Assembly: GCA_018268785.1 (NCBI GenBank)
Contig: JAFDVY010000009.1
Coordinates: 1-55,783, forward strand
Direction of reading: 5' to 3'
Length of the DNA: 55,783 nt
Source of the DNA: Acidobacteriota bacterium
GTDB lineage: Bacteria > Acidobacteriota > Terriglobia > Acidiferrales > UBA7541
The position numbers were made by a program, and so were the translations under genes. Below, piece after piece: positions 44,316-51,981 of the stretch; position 1 is the stretch's first letter; the number at the start of each line of letters is the position of its first letter. The notes beneath the pieces were generated by a model. It was not told the DNA's origin. It saw only the letters and a program-made list of their open reading frames with translations, and searched no databases.

Positions 44316-46112
44316 ATGATCTTCCCGCGCCGCCGCTTCCTTGGCTCCTCCTTCACCGCTCTCGGCGGCTCTCTCCTTGATGCCCTCGTCACTCCGCTCT
44401 GGCGCTGGAAATCGCCGCTGCTCCTGCAATCGTCGAAACCCAATCCCACAAAATCCCCCGTCCAATACGTTGACGTCGCGCGCGAAGCTGGTCTCACCAC
44501 TCCCAACGTTTGGGGCGATCCCAACACTAAGAAATACATCATCGAAGCCAAAGGCTCTGGCATTGCCTTTTTCGATTACGACCACGACGGCTGGCTCGAC
44601 ATCTATCTCACCAACGGTTCGCAACTCGGCAAGGAATGGCCCGCAGGCAAAGCGCCCACTACGCATCTCTACAAGAACAATCGCGACGGTACTTTCACGG
44701 ATGTTACGGAAAAATCCGGCATTGGCCGCTCCGGCTGGCAAACCGGCGTTTGCGTTGGCGATTACAACAACGACGGTTGGGACGATCTCTTCTGCACCTT
44801 CTGGGGACACAACATTCTGTTTCGCAACAATGGCGACGGCACCTTCACCGACGTCACCAAACAAGCCGGCCTTTACAACGAAGAAATTCGCTGGGGCTCC
44901 GGTTGCACGTTTCTCGATTACAATCGCGACGGCAATCTCGATCTCTTCGTCTGCAATTACATCAAGCTCGATCCCGCAAAAAATCCCGATCCCAATGGTC
45001 CGCCGCTCTGCCAGTGGAAAGGCATTCCCGTTATGTGCGGACCGCGCGGCCTTACCGGCGACACGAATATCCTTTACAAAAACAATGGCGACGGCACGTT
45101 CACCGATGTCTCAGAAAAATCCGGAATCCTCAAACCCGGCGGCCGCTACTCCATCACCGCCGTCTCCTACGATTTCGATAACGACGGCTGGCCGGACATC
45201 TACGTCGCTGTGGACTCGCAGCCCAGCATTCTTTTTCAGAACAACCACGACGGCACCTTCTCCGACGTTGCTGTCGTCGCCGGTTGCGCCTATAGCGACA
45301 ACGGCCACGAACAAGCCGGCATGGGCGTCGCCGTCGCCGACTACGATTGCGACGGCTGGTTCGATATTTTCAAAACAAATTTTGCAGATGACACTTGCAA
45401 CCTCTACCATAACAATGGCGACGGCTCTTTCACTGACGTCACTTTCGCTTCGGGAGTCGGTGTCAACAATCAATATGTCGCTTGGGGCTGCGGCTTCGTG
45501 GATTACGACAACGACGGCTGGGCCGACATCATGCAGATCAACGGCCACGTCTACCCGCAGATAGACGGTCACAATCTCGGCCAGACTTACAAGAACCCGC
45601 GCATCGTCTATCGCAACATGGGTCCGGGAACTGGCGGAACGGTGGCGTTCAAGGATGTCTCCGCGGAAATGGGCCCGGGCATCTCGGAAAAATTCTCCAG
45701 CCGCGGCGCCGCATTTGGCGACTACGACAACGACGGCGGCATAGACACAGTCATCTTGAATCTCGGCGACACACCATCATTGCTACACAACGTGGGCGGC
45801 AATGCGCAAAACTGGATCAAGCTCAAACTCATCGGCACCAAGTGCAATCGCACCGCAATCGGCGCTCGCGTACGCGTCGTTACCGGCACGCACGCTCAAA
45901 TGGACGAGGTTCACTCCGGCTCCAGCGTCATGTCCCAATCCGACTTGCGTCTCCACTTTGGTCTCGGCAAATCCGCCATCGTGGATGTCATCGAAGTAAA
46001 ATGGCCCACCACTCAAAAAGTCGAACGTTTCGTCAAAGTCCCCGCCAACCAAATCCTAACCATCCGCGAAGGCTCCGGCATCGTCCTCTCCTCAAAACCT
46101 GGTTCAAAGTAG
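44316..46112 (+). CDS. CRTAC1-family protein with Tat-type signal (FG-GAP plus ASPIC/UnbV)
   Basis: 598 residues. It begins with a twin-arginine-type signal 'MIFPRRRFLGSSFTALGGSL'. FG-GAP/VCBS loops follow: 'DYDHDGWLDIYLTNGSQLG', 'DYNNDGWDDLFC', 'DYNRDGNLDLFVCNYI', 'DFDNDGWPDIYVAVD', 'DYDCDGWFDIFKTNFA' and 'DYDNDGWADIMQINGHVYPQ'. The ASPIC/UnbV end is 'IGARVRVVTGTHAQMDEVHS' and 'HFGLGKSAIVDVIEVKWPT'. It resembles the gene at 42347 throughout, so the two probably arose by duplication, but here export is by Tat rather than Sec. It is separated by 217 bp from that gene and may have its own promoter. Confidence 0.9.
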   Translation: MIFPRRRFLGSSFTALGGSLLDALVTPLWRWKSPLLLQSSKPNPTKSPVQYVDVAREAGLTTPNVWGDPNTKKYIIEAKGSGIAFFDYDHDGWLDIYLTNGSQLGKEWPAGKAPTTHLYKNNRDGTFTDVTEKSGIGRSGWQTGVCVGDYNNDGWDDLFCTFWGHNILFRNNGDGTFTDVTKQAGLYNEEIRWGSGCTFLDYNRDGNLDLFVCNYIKLDPAKNPDPNGPPLCQWKGIPVMCGPRGLTGDTNILYKNNGDGTFTDVSEKSGILKPGGRYSITAVSYDFDNDGWPDIYVAVDSQPSILFQNNHDGTFSDVAVVAGCAYSDNGHEQAGMGVAVADYDCDGWFDIFKTNFADDTCNLYHNNGDGSFTDVTFASGVGVNNQYVAWGCGFVDYDNDGWADIMQINGHVYPQIDGHNLGQTYKNPRIVYRNMGPGTGGTVAFKDVSAEMGPGISEKFSSRGAAFGDYDNDGGIDTVILNLGDTPSLLHNVGGNAQNWIKLKLIGTKCNRTAIGARVRVVTGTHAQMDEVHSGSSVMSQSDLRLHFGLGKSAIVDVIEVKWPTTQKVERFVKVPANQILTIREGSGIVLSSKPGSK

Positions 46113-46563
46113 CTTCACAATTCTCGCCTCAACCACGGAGTCAGTCCCCTTTGGTAGGGTAGGCACTCTTGCCTGCGACACGTATCTCCATCGGGGTCGC
46201 ATCGGGCAAGCCAGCCAGGGGTTCGGGATGGACGTAACGTTCCTCTTCTGTTTCGAATTACGTTAACTTAACATTTTCGATATGGTAGATGGTAGCCGGA
46301 CGCGGCCGGCTCGCGTCTCTTTGTTCTTTGACAACCTGAGTGTACGAGACCAAAGGGTGCTGAGGTCTAGGGGTACCTCTTGCCTAAGTCCTCCAGAATA
46401 AATACTTACGCAAAACAGGGGGGAGGGGGGTGCCCGTTCCAAAACGGGAATCGTGCGCGGTTCTCCCGCGAATTTCCTCAATTTCCACTTCGGTGCTAGA
46501 TTCTCTGGGCATCGGTCCGAAACTGAAACTGAAAACTGGTGACTGAAAACTGATGACTTGCAT
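46113..46563. other. 450-bp intergenic region with small hairpins and a G-rich tract
   Basis: No convincing gene. It contains 'GGTAGGCACTCTTGCCTG' (near 46155), a hairpin GAGGT/ACCTC (46361-46378), two six-G runs split by one A (46418-46430), and a hairpin CCCGTT/AACGGG (46433-46448). Shortly before the dehydrogenase start there is a short tandem duplication of 'TGAAAACTG(G/A)TGAC' (46529-46556). Confidence 0.4.
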
Positions 46564-47613
46564 ATGAAAGCCCTCCTCCTCTCCAGCTACAGCCATCTCG
46601 AACTAGCTGACCTCCCCGCGCCATCGCCCGGACCAGACGAAGTCCTGATCCGCGTAGCAGCTTGCGGCGTCTGCGGCAGCGATGTTCATGGCTACGACGG
46701 CTCCTCTGGCCGCCGCATCCCACCGATCGTCATGGGCCACGAAGCCGCCGGTGTCATCGCATCGGTCGGCAGCGCCGTAAAGAATTTCGCGCCTGGCGAT
46801 CGTGTTACGTTTGATTCCACCGTCTACTGCGGTGAATGCTCCAACTGCCGCCGCGGCAATGTGAATCTCTGCGACCGTCGCCAGGTTCTCGGCGTCTCCT
46901 GCGGAGACTATCGCCGCGCCGGAGCCTTCGCGGAATTTGTCTCCGTTCCCGCCCGAATCCTTTATCGCCTCCCGGACAATTTTCCATTCACCGAAGCCGC
47001 GATGCTCGAAGCAGTCGCCGTTGCAATTCACGGCGTCAACCTTGCTGAGCTCGCGCCGAACTCGACGGCTCTGGTCATCGGAGCCGGCACGATCGGCATC
47101 CTTACCCTGCAAGCGCTCAAAGCGGCAGGCTGCTCCACAGTTTTCATCGCCGATGTCGACATGCAGCGCCTCGACCTCGCTGGAAAACTCGGCGCAACAG
47201 AAGTCCTTTTGTCCGATGATTCTCTGCTGAAGACAATTCTCGACCGCACCGGCAACGAAGGCGTCGACGTTGCCATCGAATGTGTCGGCCGTGGCGAAAC
47301 CATCGCCGCAGCGATCGATGCAGTTCGCAAAGGAGGAACCGTCGTCCTCGTGGGAAATATTCAGCCCAACGTGGATCTTCCGCTGCAGAAAGTCGTCACG
47401 CGGCAAATTCGCCTGCAAGGCTCCTGCGCTTCCGCCGGTGAATATCCCCAAGCCATCGAATGGATGGCCGCCGGAAAAATTCAGGTCAAGCCGCTCATCA
47501 CAGCCGTTGCTCCGCTGGAAGACGGTCCACGCTGGTTCGAGCGGCTCCATTCCCGCGAACCCAATCTTTTGAAAGTGGTTTTAGTTCCAAACGCGGATAT
47601 AAGAATGAAATGA
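46564..47613 (+). CDS. Zinc-dependent medium-chain dehydrogenase (sorbitol/threonine/galactitol-type)
   Basis: 349 residues from the ATG at 46564; an in-frame TTG two codons earlier is possible. Catalytic zinc ligands are C37 in 'AACGVCGSDVHG' and the histidine/glutamate pair in 'VMGHEAAGVIASVG'. The structural zinc set is 'CGECSNCRRGNVNLC'. The Rossmann fold is 'ALVIGAGTIGILTLQALKAA', with an acidic residue in 'VFIADVDMQRLDLAGKLGA' favouring NAD. Such enzymes oxidise polyols or sugar alcohols to ketoses. The SDR gene follows after about 120 bp, so the two may work on the same sugar or sugar acid. Confidence 0.9.
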   Translation: MKALLLSSYSHLELADLPAPSPGPDEVLIRVAACGVCGSDVHGYDGSSGRRIPPIVMGHEAAGVIASVGSAVKNFAPGDRVTFDSTVYCGECSNCRRGNVNLCDRRQVLGVSCGDYRRAGAFAEFVSVPARILYRLPDNFPFTEAAMLEAVAVAIHGVNLAELAPNSTALVIGAGTIGILTLQALKAAGCSTVFIADVDMQRLDLAGKLGATEVLLSDDSLLKTILDRTGNEGVDVAIECVGRGETIAAAIDAVRKGGTVVLVGNIQPNVDLPLQKVVTRQIRLQGSCASAGEYPQAIEWMAAGKIQVKPLITAVAPLEDGPRWFERLHSREPNLLKVVLVPNADIRMK

Positions 47614-47679
47614 AAAACGCAAACGTATTCAACAAAGTAAATAACGTTGCCATTCCGAGCGAAGCGAGGTGCGGTTTTC

Positions 47680-47702
47680 CATCGAGCGTTCTTTGCTCGA
47701 TG
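47680..47702. repeat. Intergenic stem-loop before the SDR gene
   Basis: CATCGAGC (47680-47687) pairs exactly with GCTCGATG (47695-47702) around a 7-base loop. It follows 'CCATTCCGAGCGAAGCGAGG' (about 47650-47669), a sequence of the type that recurs as a dispersed element in Acidobacteriota (from memory). It may be such an element or an attenuator in the dehydrogenase-SDR transcript. Confidence 0.4.
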
Positions 47703-47736
47703 AATCCGCTTTTTCCGGCCATCGCAGAGGTAAATT

Positions 47737-48528
47737 GTGCCTGAGAACTTCTTCGACCTCACCGGTCGCGTCGCCATCATCACCGGCGCAAGCCGAGGCC
47801 TCGGCCAATATTTTGCACGCGCGCTCGCCAAAGCCGGAGCCGACCTCATCCTCACCGCGCGCAAGCGAGAAGATCTCGCCGCGTTTGAAAAGGAAATTCA
47901 GGAGCTCGGTCGCCGTGCTGCCGCGATCGAGCTGGACGTCCGCGACCAGCAAAGTATCGAGAAATTCGCGGCTGAAGCGGAACGCGTCTACGGCCATGTG
48001 GATATTCTTGTGAACAATGCTGGTTGCAACGTGCGCAAGCCAGCACTCGAAGTTACTTGGGAAGACTGGAATCTGATTCTCGACACCAATCTGCGCGGGA
48101 GCTTCTTCGTTGCGCAAGCCATTGCGCGCCGCATGATTCCTCGCGGCTATGGCCGCATCATTAACATCGGCTCGGTCACCAGCGTCGCGGGCTACGCGGG
48201 CCTTGGCCCCTACGGCGCAAGCCGCGGCGGAATTCGCCAGCTCACCATGAGCCTCGCCGATGATTGGGGCAGACACGGGATCACGGTGAATTGCCTCGCG
48301 CCAGGCTGGTTTCGCACCGCGCAAAACAGCGTCATGTATGAAGACAAGGAGTGGGTGGAATACTTGTCCGACCGGATTCCGCTCAAGCGCCCCGGCCAGC
48401 CGAACGACCTCGACGGCGCGATTGTTTTCCTGGCATCCGAAGCGAGCCGCTACGTCACTGGACAAACGCTTCTGGTGGACGGTGGAATCTCCACCGGCGC
48501 GATCAGAGCTCTGCGAAAAAACCGGTAA
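47737..48528 (+). CDS. SDR-family oxidoreductase (gluconate 5-dehydrogenase-like) with YxxxR in place of YxxxK
   Basis: 263 residues from a GTG with AGAGGT just upstream. The nucleotide-binding 'AIITGASRGLGQYFARALAK', 'LDVRDQ', 'DILVNNAGCNVRKPALEVTW' and the serine in 'RIINIGSVTSVAG' are standard. The active-site segment reads 'GPYGASRGGIRQLT', so the lysine of the YxxxK motif is arginine. 'VNCLAPGWFRT' and 'GQTLLVDGGIST' complete the fold. Close relatives reduce keto-gluconates or oxidise sugars. The neighbouring dehydrogenase and ACS-type transporter suit hexonate or hexuronate metabolism (inference). It converges with the transporter gene 15 bp away. Confidence 0.88.
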   Translation: MPENFFDLTGRVAIITGASRGLGQYFARALAKAGADLILTARKREDLAAFEKEIQELGRRAAAIELDVRDQQSIEKFAAEAERVYGHVDILVNNAGCNVRKPALEVTWEDWNLILDTNLRGSFFVAQAIARRMIPRGYGRIINIGSVTSVAGYAGLGPYGASRGGIRQLTMSLADDWGRHGITVNCLAPGWFRTAQNSVMYEDKEWVEYLSDRIPLKRPGQPNDLDGAIVFLASEASRYVTGQTLLVDGGISTGAIRALRKNR

Positions 48529-48543
48529 AAAACGAATGTGAGA

Positions 48544-49875
48544 CTATTGCCGCGCCTCTTCCGGCTCAGGAATTGGCGTGATCTCCCCTAGAAGAAAAAT
48601 GTAGCTCGCAATTCCAATCGTCAAATAGACCGCGGCCGCAAGAAACGCCCACTGGAAATTCTTTGTCGCCGCGACGATGAAGCCGGTCACGATCGGTGCG
48701 GCAATTCCCGAAAGCTGGTTGCTCAAATTCATGATGCCGCCGACAGTTCCAACGCTCTCGCGCGGCGCAATCAGCGACGGAATCGACCAGCCGACCGGAG
48801 CCGCAATCGAAAGCCCCGTCAACGCAAATGCAATCCACATGACCGCCGCTTGCGCCGTATGTGCATAGGGCACGCCGAAAATGCAGAGCCCAACGGAGGT
48901 TCCGCCGACCAGGACAAATTGCCGCACGCGCGTCGCATTCCATCCGCGCTGAATCAGCGAATCGGTGAGCCATCCACCGACCATCAATTCGCCGGCAGTA
49001 GCGCAGAGCCACGGCACGCTCGTATACAAGAACGAACGCGTCAAATCGAGATGTTGCGCTTCAGCAAGATAGGCGGGCAGCCAGGTGAGAAGCAGATAAA
49101 AAACGTAGTTGTACGAACCGTAACCGATCGCAAGGCCAATCACTTTTTTTCGCGAAATCAGGTAACCGAGTGGAGCGCCGGCAGCGGCGCGCTGCGGGTC
49201 TTCCGGCTGTGCGCCGCCGCGGCGAATGTATTCGCGTTCGGCTACGGAAAGCTTAATGTCCTGGCTCGGATTCCGATAGAACGCGTAAAACAGGGTGAAG
49301 TACACCACGCTGATGATTCCGGTTAGTGCGAAGTTTGCGCGCCAGCCAAAGTGCACCAGGACAAGGCCGAGAGCCGGAATTCCAATCGCCGAAGAGAATT
49401 TCGCCATCGAATCGAACATCGCGGTGGCGAGACTGCGTTCGTCTTTGGGAAACCAGTAACCGGTTGCTTTCGACGTACCAGGAAATGTCGGCGCTTCGCC
49501 TATGCCAAGTAAAAGACGCGCGCCAAAAAGAGACTTTACACCGATGGAAAGAGCAGCCGCGAAGGACGCAATGGTCCAAATGATCGTGCTGACGATGCCG
49601 ACGCGCCGCACTCCGAAACGATCAAGCAACAAACCGCACGGGAGCTGCAACGCGGCGTAAGGCCAGTTGTACGCGCTGGAAAGAAATCCAAACACGACCG
49701 CCGTCATGCCGAAGGCATCATGCAACGCTTCTTTGGATACGGAAAGGTTTACGCGGTCGAAATAGCTGACGAGAATTCCAAAACCCAGCAGCGCGGCGAT
49801 TCGCCAGCGCCGTCGCGGAACGCTTTCGTGAGAAGTATTTTTCCTGGAGGCCAAGAGGCCGCCAGAGTATCGCAA
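48544..49875 (-). CDS. ACS-family MFS transporter (hexuronate/galactonate type)
   Basis: 443 residues from a TTG with AAGGG upstream. The helix-1 motif 'SYFDRVNLSVSKEALHDAFG' is characteristic of the anion:cation symporter family (ExuT/GudP/DgoT). 'LPCGLLLDRFGVRRVG' and 'LLGIGEAPTFPGTSKATGYW' match the conserved loops. It should import hexuronates or aldonates with protons. It is the last of three minus-strand genes (TPR protein, GH97, transporter) with gaps of about 40 and 95 bp, so one operon is likely. This suggests uptake of sugars or sugar acids produced by the GH97 enzyme or its substrate. Confidence 0.9.
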   Translation of the reverse strand: MRYSGGLLASRKNTSHESVPRRRWRIAALLGFGILVSYFDRVNLSVSKEALHDAFGMTAVVFGFLSSAYNWPYAALQLPCGLLLDRFGVRRVGIVSTIIWTIASFAAALSIGVKSLFGARLLLGIGEAPTFPGTSKATGYWFPKDERSLATAMFDSMAKFSSAIGIPALGLVLVHFGWRANFALTGIISVVYFTLFYAFYRNPSQDIKLSVAEREYIRRGGAQPEDPQRAAAGAPLGYLISRKKVIGLAIGYGSYNYVFYLLLTWLPAYLAEAQHLDLTRSFLYTSVPWLCATAGELMVGGWLTDSLIQRGWNATRVRQFVLVGGTSVGLCIFGVPYAHTAQAAVMWIAFALTGLSIAAPVGWSIPSLIAPRESVGTVGGIMNLSNQLSGIAAPIVTGFIVAATKNFQWAFLAAAVYLTIGIASYIFLLGEITPIPEPEEARQ

Positions 49876-49970
49876 GATGCAGCCCTTAAGCGATCACATC
49901 TTGCGGACGCAATATCTGTTATTCCTGACGGTTGTTCATTCTTGAGGAACCGTTTTCTGACTGGTTCAGG

Positions 49971-51941
49971 CTACTGGTGAATCCTCGCAGCCCAGCCACC
50001 GCCGGGAGCAAGATGGACTTTCAGTTTCGTCGCCTTTGTCACGGTCGTGGTGGTTTTCTTGTAGTCGCTCGCCATGCGGTCGGCGTTTATGCCGTCCTGA
50101 TAAGCGTCCATCGTGAAATCGCCGGGGGGCAAAAATGAAAAATCGATTTCGAGGTCGCGGGCGTCCCAATCGGACATTGCGCCAACATACCAATCTTTTC
50201 CGTTGCGCCGGGCAACGGCAACATATTCGGAGATTTTTCCATCGAGCGGAATCGTTTCGTCCCATGTGCTCGGCACAGCGCGCAAAAATTCCAGCGACTC
50301 CGGCTCGCGTTCGTAGTTTGACGGGCTGTCCGAAAGCATCTGCAGCGGGCTTTCGTAAACGACGTACATCGCAAGCTGCTGGCAGCGAGTGCCGAGCGCC
50401 ATCGGCCGTTTGAAAATGGGGGCGAACATATCTTTTTGCGCGTTTAACATCGCGCCGGGCGTGTAGTCCATCGGGCCAAGGAACATGCGCGTAAACGGCA
50501 GCGTTACGTTGTGTTTCGGGTCCGTTTCCGCGCTCCATTTGCTCCATTCCATGCCGCGCACGCCTTCATTGCTGATTAGATTGGGCCAGGTGCGGGTGAG
50601 CGACGCGCCCCGCTGCGCGCCGTGGAAGTCAACGAGCATGTGGCGCTTCGCACATTCGTTTGCAACTTTATAGTAGTAGTTGAGCAGCTTCTGGTCGTTG
50701 CGCTGCATGAAGTCGACTTTGATGCCCTTGATGCCCCACTTCGCGTATTGATCTAGCGCGGGAATCAACTGGTCGTCGAGTGTTTTCCAGATCACCCACA
50801 GGATTACTCCGACGTTTTTCTGTTTCGCGTAGGCCGTAAGCTCTTCCATGTTGATCTCGGGCACAACCGCAAGCGCGTCGCCAAGTTTGTACCAGCCTTC
50901 GTCGAGAATGATGTAGTCGAGATGATTTTTGGCGGCGAAGTCGATGTAGTACTTGTACGTTTGCGTGTTGACGCCCGCTCTAAAATCCACGCCGTAAATG
51001 TTGTTGAAGTTCCACCAGTCCCAGGCCACTTTCCCGGGTTTGATCCACGCAGTGTCCGAAAGCATCGAAGGCTTTTCGAGCAGCCACACCAATGGATTGG
51101 CGATCAGGTCCTTGTCATGCTCAGCGATTCCGAGAACGCGCCACGGAAACGTGCGGGTGCCTTTCGTGACGGCAATGTAGTCCGCGGCTTCCGTGACTTT
51201 GAAGTCGCGGTCACCGGTCAGAGTTTCCTTGAGCGGATAGTGTTCAAACGTCGCGGCGAGCGCGTTGCCATTCGTGCCGCGAAGCCACAAGCCCGGGTAG
51301 TCCTCGACACCGGCTTCCGCAACGGCGATTTTGATGCCATCGCCGGCATCGACAACAGCGGGCAAAGTCGCAAAAGTCTTCTCTGGGATGCTGGAAAGCA
51401 GGTGCGGCAAATATTTGCGCTCGTTGTGGGAGAACATGCTCTCTTCTTCGGGATAAAAGACGGTTTCGTCCGCTGGGAAGCGAAAGAGAGCTTGCTCATT
51501 GAAAACCTTTACATTTTCGCCAGGCAAAGAGGTTTCCAGCCGGTAGGCGACTCCCTCCGGATACGCGCGGAACGTAACGGCATATCCGCCGTCCATTTCA
51601 AGTTTTAGTTCGTTGTAGCGTTCCCGGATTTTGGCAGATTTCTGGCGGACAACGGGCTCCAGCGTCTTGTCCGCACTGTCCTTTTTCGTGGATTTTACCT
51701 GCGGATTCTCGCCGAGCGTTTTGCCGTCGATGTTGATCGCCAGTACTGAATCCTTCATCAAGACCTTGCCGTTCAGCAGTACATCATAGGAAATGTCTTT
51801 CGCCAGGTGGACCCGTATTTCGACGCGATTGTCTGGGGAACGCAGCGAATAATTTTCATCAGCCATCACACTGCTTCCGCAGACCATCATCGCCAGTATT
51901 AACAGAATCAGCGTTCCTATCTTGCTTAGTGCTTTGCTCAT
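49971..51941 (-). CDS. Secreted GH97 alpha-glycosidase, probably retaining alpha-galactosidase type
   Basis: 656 residues, with a signal peptide ending near 'VCGSSVMADEN'. The N-terminal beta-supersandwich of GH97 ('LRSPDNRVEIRVHLAKDISY') leads to the TIM barrel ('KVAWDWWNFNNIYGVDFRAG', 'DYIILDEGWYKLGD', 'KWGIKGIKVDFMQRND'). In the retaining Bacteroides alpha-galactosidase BtGH97b the nucleophile is an aspartate in this strand; here it corresponds to about D410, and an acid/base candidate is about E459 in 'SNEGVRGMEW'. Inverting SusB-type alpha-glucosidases lack that aspartate, so retaining alpha-galactosidase is the better guess. A C-terminal beta domain follows. It lies in an operon with a TPR protein and an MFS transporter. 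Confidence 0.9.
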   Translation of the reverse strand: MSKALSKIGTLILLILAMMVCGSSVMADENYSLRSPDNRVEIRVHLAKDISYDVLLNGKVLMKDSVLAINIDGKTLGENPQVKSTKKDSADKTLEPVVRQKSAKIRERYNELKLEMDGGYAVTFRAYPEGVAYRLETSLPGENVKVFNEQALFRFPADETVFYPEEESMFSHNERKYLPHLLSSIPEKTFATLPAVVDAGDGIKIAVAEAGVEDYPGLWLRGTNGNALAATFEHYPLKETLTGDRDFKVTEAADYIAVTKGTRTFPWRVLGIAEHDKDLIANPLVWLLEKPSMLSDTAWIKPGKVAWDWWNFNNIYGVDFRAGVNTQTYKYYIDFAAKNHLDYIILDEGWYKLGDALAVVPEINMEELTAYAKQKNVGVILWVIWKTLDDQLIPALDQYAKWGIKGIKVDFMQRNDQKLLNYYYKVANECAKRHMLVDFHGAQRGASLTRTWPNLISNEGVRGMEWSKWSAETDPKHNVTLPFTRMFLGPMDYTPGAMLNAQKDMFAPIFKRPMALGTRCQQLAMYVVYESPLQMLSDSPSNYEREPESLEFLRAVPSTWDETIPLDGKISEYVAVARRNGKDWYVGAMSDWDARDLEIDFSFLPPGDFTMDAYQDGINADRMASDYKKTTTTVTKATKLKVHLAPGGGWAARIHQ

Positions 51942-51981
51942 GAAATCACCTTCCCGAGGAATAGAAACTGTCCACGTACCT

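Noticed and set aside
36000-46112. Repeated DNA segments in the CRTAC1 and TPR genes suggested tandem repeats or a CRISPR-like array.
   Set aside because: They encode in-frame FG-GAP and TPR protein repeats with diverged codons; there are no fixed-length spacers or exact direct repeats.
47617-47635. GCAAACGTATTCA upstream of the SDR gene as a further LacI operator.
   Set aside because: It matches too few positions of the motif and has no symmetric right half.
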